This document shows, piece after piece, positions 22,820-26,861 of a DNA stretch of 26,861 nucleotides. The position numbers and the translations under genes are program-made. This DNA is from Priapulus caudatus (lineage: Eukaryota; Priapulida; Priapulimorpha; Priapulimorphida; Priapulidae). Location: assembly GCF_000485595.1 (NCBI RefSeq), contig NW_014577665.1, forward strand, positions 147,748 through 174,608. Reading direction: 5' to 3'. The notes under the pieces are model-generated. The model was not told where the DNA came from, did no database searches, and was given only the letters and a program-made list of their open reading frames with translations. The first letter of the stretch is position 1. Each line of letters begins with the position of its first letter.

Positions 22820-23415
22820 AAATTGGCTAATTAGCATAAATCCAAAATGGCCGCCATTTTCAAGTTTGAGACTAGTTTGTCCTAGATAGTACAGGAGCTA
22901 AGAGCCAAAAATCTGAAAAATTATTATTAATTGTGCACTTTTGACAAAAGCATGAAAATTTGCATAACGGTAGTTTCAGATATGAACATTCATATGAGAT
23001 TGGGTACCTATCTCCATCGGTATGGTATCTGGGCGCCATCTTAAATTTAAAAAGGACCACCATCAAAATCCAGCATCTTACATTTTTCAGCTAATATTCA
23101 ACATAGAAACAAGATTTTGGTATCTAAACCAAAATTATCGGGGTCAAGAAACCCATTACAATTAAAACCATTATTGGTCGGTGTGGGGGCGCATCTTGAA
23201 TTTTAAAATAGCCACCATCCAAATCTATTATCTTTCATATTTCAGCTAATATTCAACATAGAAACATGATCTTGGTGTCTAAACCAACATTATCGGGGTC
23301 AAGAAACCTATTACAATCGAAACCATTATCGGTCGGTGGCCGCCATCTTAAATTTCAAAATGGCCGCTATCCAAATCCATTATCATTTTATATTTAATAA
23401 TTCAGCAATTTAACC
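22820..23415. repeat. Left inverted arm with 2.5 internal tandem units
   Basis: The outer 210 bp match the outer right arm in inverse orientation. Inside, a unit of about 152-156 bp begins at about 23034, 23190 and 23341, the last one partial. Each unit starts with a (C)GCCATCTT-type motif and continues with CAGCTAATATTCAACATAGAAA, TATCGGGGTCAAGAAACC and a GGTCGGTGG end. The left arm is longer than the right because it has more units. Confidence 0.75.
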
Positions 23416-23544
23416 ATAAAAAGTAAACAGAATTACTTGCATTTTGTGAAAAAAGTGGAATTGTCTTTTTTACTTTCACTATTTACAGTGATGTAATTAC
23501 TTATAAGACGCCTTCACAACGGCGTGTATACAAAATTATTACAA

Positions 23545-23662
23545 ATGGATATACAAATATACAAATATACAATATACATAATAATATACAAATATACAAA
23601 TATACAAATATACAATATACATAACAATATACAAATATACATATATACAAAGGGATACAAAG
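23545..23662 (+). repeat. ATACAAATATACA minisatellite inside the element
   Basis: Many tandem ACAAATATAC-type units with ACATAATA interruptions. The tract lies between the left arm and the 3' end of the decayed gene. A shorter, scrambled version sits at 11545-11665 in copy 1. Confidence 0.85.
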
Positions 23663-23735
23663 AATCAATCTAGCCTGTAAAAACTATTCATACCAGTCTG
23701 CATCAGTCATAAGCAAGGTGACACACAAAGTCTAA

Positions 23736-24227
23736 TCACAAGTCAAGGTCCTCCGAGTCCGCAGCATCACAATCAACCAAAATATTTTTACAGCTTCCAT
23801 CCTGACATTCACTACATGCAATGGTACATGTAGCTACATCTATTATTGTCACATTGTCCTTTACATTGGCACCTTTAAGGAGAGATTCTGGAGCTGGTGG
23901 GCCATCCATAGTAACAGGCTCAAAGCTACTGCTCTGTGACTGCCAACCCAAATCTTCCGGATTCAGATCCGTACCCTTCCCTATCCAAACTTGAACCTGG
24001 TAATAAACTCTGTAAGAGTGATACTTTGCAGAATCTGATGTTGAGGGAAGGGTTTGAACATCCACACTTATGATACCTTTTAAAACGTTTTCACTAAACT
24101 TCCTCTTGCGCAGGGAATTCAAGGTGTCCGTAGTTGACCCTCCATAAAGAAACATCAATGCTTTTTCTCCAGCTTCCAGATTTTTTTCGGCAGTCTTATT
24201 CGAAGAAAACACTTGTGCTTGTTTCAT
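23736..24227 (-). pseudogene. C-terminal region of the element protein
   Basis: An open frame of 163 codons starts at ATG 24227, although the frame extends upstream into the nuclease-like part, so that ATG is not necessarily a start. Blocks are EKNLEAGEKALMFLYGG, QTLPSTSDSAKYHSYRVYYQ, LGWQSQ, MDGPPAPESLL and a short Cys cluster, CTIACSECQDGSCKN, then an acidic tail (ADSEDLDL). From memory, family members end with a longer Cys-rich, possibly zinc-binding tail after PPAPExLL; here part of that tail looks replaced or lost. The LP(P/S)TSxxAKYHSxRVYYQ block is among the most conserved of the family. This is the longest intact frame in the element. Confidence 0.65.
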
Positions 24228-24635
24228 GAACAGCTTATCTTTCTGTGCTTTCTTGATGGCAGCACCTTTTCCAATTCCAAACAGACGGGAGGTAGTGTCA
24301 CATCCGGAAATGGCATGTATGAAAGGTAGAGCATGGCAAGCCTCATCACCAAGCCTTTTTCATAGCAAATAAATGTCCCAAATAGAATACTTTGCTGTCA
24401 GGTTTTCTTACCTAAAATATAGACTCCTGGAACATGGATCTGCATGATGACAAAGAAATATTAGAATGTCAGTGTCCTCTCCAATGACATGTGTAATCCC
24501 AGCTGTGGCATGGTCAATGGTTGTCTTTGCTATGAGTAAATCGGCGTCGGCATCTGCCTGGAGGGTTCTGATTTCATTTGTATGCATTTTTTTACTGAGA
24601 AGTTCAATGAAGTCTTGTTTATTCTCTGAATTTGT
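24228..24635 (-). pseudogene. XPG/FEN1-like (PIN-fold) nuclease domain remnant
   Basis: The frame reads ENKQDFIELLSKKM, then ADADADLLIAKTTI (acidic residues encoded at about 24541-24557), then ITHVIGEDTDILIFL (GED at 24474-24482, TD at 24468-24473). After two in-frame stops it continues LPFIHAISGCDTTSRLFG (GCD at 24297-24305) and GIGKG (24264-24278) followed by Lys-rich AAIKKAQKDK. The order of alternating acidic residues, an ED-x-D motif after a hydrophobic strand, and G-C/S-D followed by GIGxK/G matches the metal-binding core and helix-hairpin region of XPG/FEN1 nucleases. This is inference from motif order, not from a search. The two stops would inactivate it. Confidence 0.55.
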
Positions 24636-24640
24636 GAAGA

Positions 24641-25009
24641 ATCACCGGTTATCTTTAATAATCGCATTAGCACCTGCTCTATTACTAGATCTGGTGGTAG
24701 TCCTGCCCAGAACCGATCAGTCTTGCGGACAACAAATGGTCCTGAATCATATTTGTTGAATAAATCTGGTTTTGTGTGTTTGAGATCTAACATATCTTGT
24801 ATGTAGATATACACAGATTTCGCATAGTTGGAGTGTCCAGTTGCGGCATAGAATCGAAGCATCTGCTGGAGGGTACATAGGTAGAGCATGAAGTGTCCTG
24901 TGCGAAGGAGTTTGAGTAATAACCGCAGGAGATCAACCATGTTCATATATTGGACCCGCAATTTGCCTGTTGGACTTTGCTTGATCTTGTGCATTTTTGC
25001 CTTCATCTG
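24641..25009 (-). pseudogene. Second conserved segment of the element protein, up to the deletion junction
   Basis: This follows the in-frame TAA at 25010-25012. It reads YMNMVDLLRLLLKLLRTGHF, then a segment with MLRFYAATGHSNYAKSVY and a DRFWAGLPPDLVIEQVLMR motif ending at KITGD. From memory, FWxGLxxDLxIEQxLMR followed by a TTGGLTRGRG-type motif is a hallmark of the family. Here the sequence leaves the family pattern right after KITGD and changes frame into the nuclease-like part, consistent with deletion of several hundred codons at about 24636-24648. Confidence 0.6.
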
Positions 25010-25012
25010 TTA

Positions 25013-25979
25013 AGCTACTTGTGTTAAGCTCTCATCAGGAGGGTCAGTGGTTTTCTCATCAAGAGTTTCAAGAAGAGTGTCAACCGTCTCAAGAGCCTTC
25101 TTTAAGTCAGGGATTTTGTTGATCTCTGATTCATCAGCAGGAAAAGAGATGTCATATGCTCTTTGGAGCACAAGGGCATTGAGAGAAGCATCCACCAGAA
25201 GATGGCCACGTATTGCTCGTGCATATGCTTTTCCTGTTAAAATGTGGTTCACTGTATTTTCCGCATAAACAATGTCCAACACATCTGCTAGCCCAGATGA
25301 TTTCATCACATGTCCGATTCTGCCAAGGAAACTCATGATATAGTGAAATCCGCCCAAATGCAGCTCTATCCTCTTGAGGTCACTTCCTTCATTCTCCCTT
25401 GTTATGATGGTCTTGGCCTTCCACCACAGTGGTTGATCAAAGGTGATGACAGGCATAGTTCCATGTCACTTATTCTTCTCAGCAACAAAGTAAAGAGTAG
25501 AAAAGATGCAACTCAAATCAGATGAGTCCATATCCATCATTGGAAGAAAATGGATAGATGCCTTTCCAGTATGAACCCCATCTGTAACTGCCTGCATCAT
25601 ACCGGACCAAACTGGCCGATTTGATCTCAATGGCCAAGATATTTCCCACAGGGTGTCAAGTTTCTGGCATTCATTAATTGCACTGATGATTGGTAATTTT
25701 CTATACAGTAACTGAACATCTGTAGTAGCATTTTCTCTGTAGTACTTGACCACAATTTTTGCATCAGATAAACCACTCTCTGGCAAGTATATACTTGGTA
25801 CAGCATGTTTTTGTTTGAGTCCTGGGGTTGAAGCGAGAATTATGCCCATTCCTTGGAAGGGAACCTCGGCCGTCCAAGGTACGTATATTGTGATCAACAT
25901 TGTCAGCGATATAATGAGTGAAGCAGCAGTCGGTATAGCCGTTCCATTGAAATTCGCATGTAATGGCGTCATATCTATG
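25013..25979 (-). pseudogene. N-terminal and central conserved region of the element protein
   Basis: Conserved-looking blocks in order are YIADNVDHNIRTLDG, FQGMGIILASTPG, a segment with RPVWSGMMQAV, then after the in-frame TGA, MPVITFDQPLWWKA, LGGFHYIMSFLGRIGHVM, VLDIVYAENTVNHILTGKAYARA and IRGHLLVDASLNALV. I recall the same block order in the unnamed invertebrate family. No enzyme motif is evident in this part and its role is unknown. The in-frame TGA and TAA interrupt it without changing frame, which suggests nonsense point mutations. The segment begins just inside the right arm, so the start of the protein appears to be lost. Confidence 0.6.
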
Positions 25980-25982
25980 TTA

Positions 25983-25990
25983 TGACGTCA
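25983..25990. promoter_or_regulatory. CRE-like palindrome at the inner edge of the right arm
   Basis: A perfect TGACGTCA octamer, within ATGACGTCAT, lies a few bases upstream of the gene remnant on the minus strand. The position fits a CREB/ATF-type promoter element for the element's gene, but a single octamer may be chance. Confidence 0.25.
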
Positions 25991-25997
25991 TGGTTCC

Positions 25998-26396
25998 GAA
26001 TTTGAATGGCGGTCATTTTGAAATCCAAGATGGCGGCCACTGACCGATAATGATTTTGATTGTAATGGGTTTCTTGACCCCGATAGTGTTGGTTTAGATA
26101 CAAAAATCCTGTTTCTATGTTCAATATTAGCTGAAAAATATAAGATAATGGATTTTGATGGTGGCCATTTTTAAATTCAAGATGGCGCCCAGATACCATA
26201 CCGATGGAGATGGGTACTCGATCTCATATGAATGTACATATCTTAAACTACCGTTATGAAAATTTTCATGCTTTTGTCAAAAAGTGCATAATTAATTCAT
26301 CTGATTTTTGGCTCTTAGCTCCTGTACTATCTAGGGCAAACTAGCCTCAAACTTGAAAATGGCGGCCATTTTAGATTTATGCTAATTAGCCAGTTT
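25998..26396. repeat. Right inverted arm with YY1-like motifs
   Basis: Inverse complement of the left arm over about 400 bp with roughly one and a third internal units. AAGATGGCGGC, an exact YY1-type consensus, lies at 26027-26037, with related AAGATGGCGCC near 26180 and AAAATGGCGGCC at 26356-26367. The arm sits directly upstream of the minus-strand gene remnant, so it could hold its promoter. Confidence 0.75.
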
Positions 26397-26861
26397 ACAC
26401 AACATTTCATTTACACTACATTTTACGTAATAGGTTGCGTATAATAATTTCGTAAACGCTGTATCCTTAACTTCCACTACCTAAACTTTTACCCTTACCC
26501 GTATAATTTGCTTGTGGTCCACGAAGAATGATTCTTTCTATATAAGCACGTGGCTGGTGAAATAACGGCATGTTGTTTAGCTTTAGCAAAGCTGCAGTCG
26601 CAGACACATATGTCCCATCCACAACACTGCTTTCAATGACGTTAGTTTATTGTTATAAGTTAGAATTATGCATATTGTATTCTGTAACACATACGCACCC
26701 GATGAACGGATAGCTTCCTTCGCGAAGAACGCCCACGGGAAGATTGGTTTGTAAATAAACCAATGTTCCTTAATGTGTTAGCCGGTATATATATGCGCAC
26801 GCACATGGGTGCATGTTATCACCGCGTTCATGTATTTTATTAATACAGATGAAATACATCG
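26397..26861. other. Noncoding right flank with a TATA-like element and E-box
   Basis: No open frame of note. TATATAAG at 26539-26546 is followed at once by a CACGTG E-box (26547-26552), a promoter-like pair on the plus strand. The window ends in TTTTATTAATACAG|ATG, which could be a splice acceptor, but no exon can be tested beyond it. Confidence 0.25.

Larger units (their letters stand above)
19580..24640 (+). repeat. Large duplicated segment, copy 2
   Basis: Direct copy of 5806-13650 in the same orientation. From 19580 to about 22600 it often lacks single bases that copy 1 has, with few plain substitutions, for example around 20290-20420 against 6545-6690. From about 22700 rightwards it is the better-preserved copy, because protein-coding similarity can be read in it. 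It begins about 220 bp after the scaffold gap. Confidence 0.8.
23736..25979 (-). pseudogene. Decayed gene for an uncharacterised mobile-element protein with a nuclease-like domain
   Basis: Fragments on the minus strand belong to one gene. Frame 25972-24640 is continuous except for stops at 25466-25468 (TGA) and 25010-25012 (TAA); the pieces on each side are in the same frame. Near 25860 the frame changes: the first 40 or so residues (with YIADNVDHNIRTLDGRGS) are read one frame away from FQGMGIILASTPG. Near 24640 the frame changes again, with apparent loss of a long middle part. The last part (24635-23736) is again one frame with stops at 24408-24410 and 24360-24362. From memory, similar proteins are large, dispersed and unnamed in corals, molluscs, arthropods and other invertebrates; this copy also lacks their N-terminal portion. 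It is not a functional gene. Confidence 0.75.
22820..26396 (-). mobile_element. Long-inverted-repeat element carrying an XPG/FEN-like nuclease pseudogene
   Basis: The two ends are inverted copies of each other. Starting from AAATTGGCTAATTAGCATAA on the left (22820) and reading the minus strand from 26396 on the right (AAACTGGCTAATTAGCATAA), both run through an AAAATGGCCGCCATTTT block, CTAGATAGTACAGGAGCTAA, GACAAAAGCATGAAAATTT and CCATCTCCATCGGTATGG in the same order. The arms flank one decayed minus-strand gene (23736-25979) and an internal minisatellite. Arms plus a single large protein suggest a DNA-transposon-type unit. The protein has no transposase motif that I recognise and instead has a nuclease-like signature. 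I found no target-site duplication, and the outer limits are where the arm similarity stops. This copy cannot be autonomous because its gene is broken. Confidence 0.65.

Overview
The window looks like a scaffold piece from a metazoan nuclear genome, probably an aquatic invertebrate. It is AT-rich, with long intergenic stretches, CA/GT, AT and GATA-type microsatellites, intron-like gene structure, and mobile-element sequence carrying repeated ATGGCGGCC motifs. I see no tRNA, rRNA, CRISPR array or bacterial-type operon. Most open frames are chance frames through repeats or noncoding DNA.

Layout. 1-2580 is AT-rich noncoding DNA with one GC-rich, promoter-like island (about 765-970). 2596-3401 is a cluster of GT and CA microsatellites. 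3745-4509 (minus strand) holds two exon-like blocks with good splice signals and matching phase, possibly the 3' end of a real gene. 5609-5818 is a short tandem repeat followed by an (AT)n tract. 5806-13650 and 19580-24640 are two direct copies of one segment. They differ mainly by small indels, and the first copy is stretched by about half. Between them lie a polypyrimidine tract, about 5 kb of sequence with no assignable genes, and a 25-N scaffold gap at 19337-19361 followed by a (CA)n tract.

The most interesting object is at about 22820-26396: a mobile-element-like unit with long inverted terminal arms (about 400 bp on the right, 600 bp on the left) enclosing a decayed minus-strand gene. 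Its fragments belong to a large uncharacterised protein family that I remember from many invertebrate genomes. The pieces read, N to C, as a conserved region of unknown function, an acidic ADADAD / GEDTD / GCDTTS / GIGKG signature that I interpret as an XPG/FEN1-like (PIN-fold) nuclease, and a C-terminal domain ending in a short Cys cluster. Four in-frame stops, one clear frameshift and a probable internal deletion show that this copy is a pseudogene.

The right edge (26397-26861) is noncoding, with a TATA-like element and an E-box. Much of the strange structure between 5806 and 24640 may be assembly error or a false duplication around the gap rather than biology; entries say where this applies.
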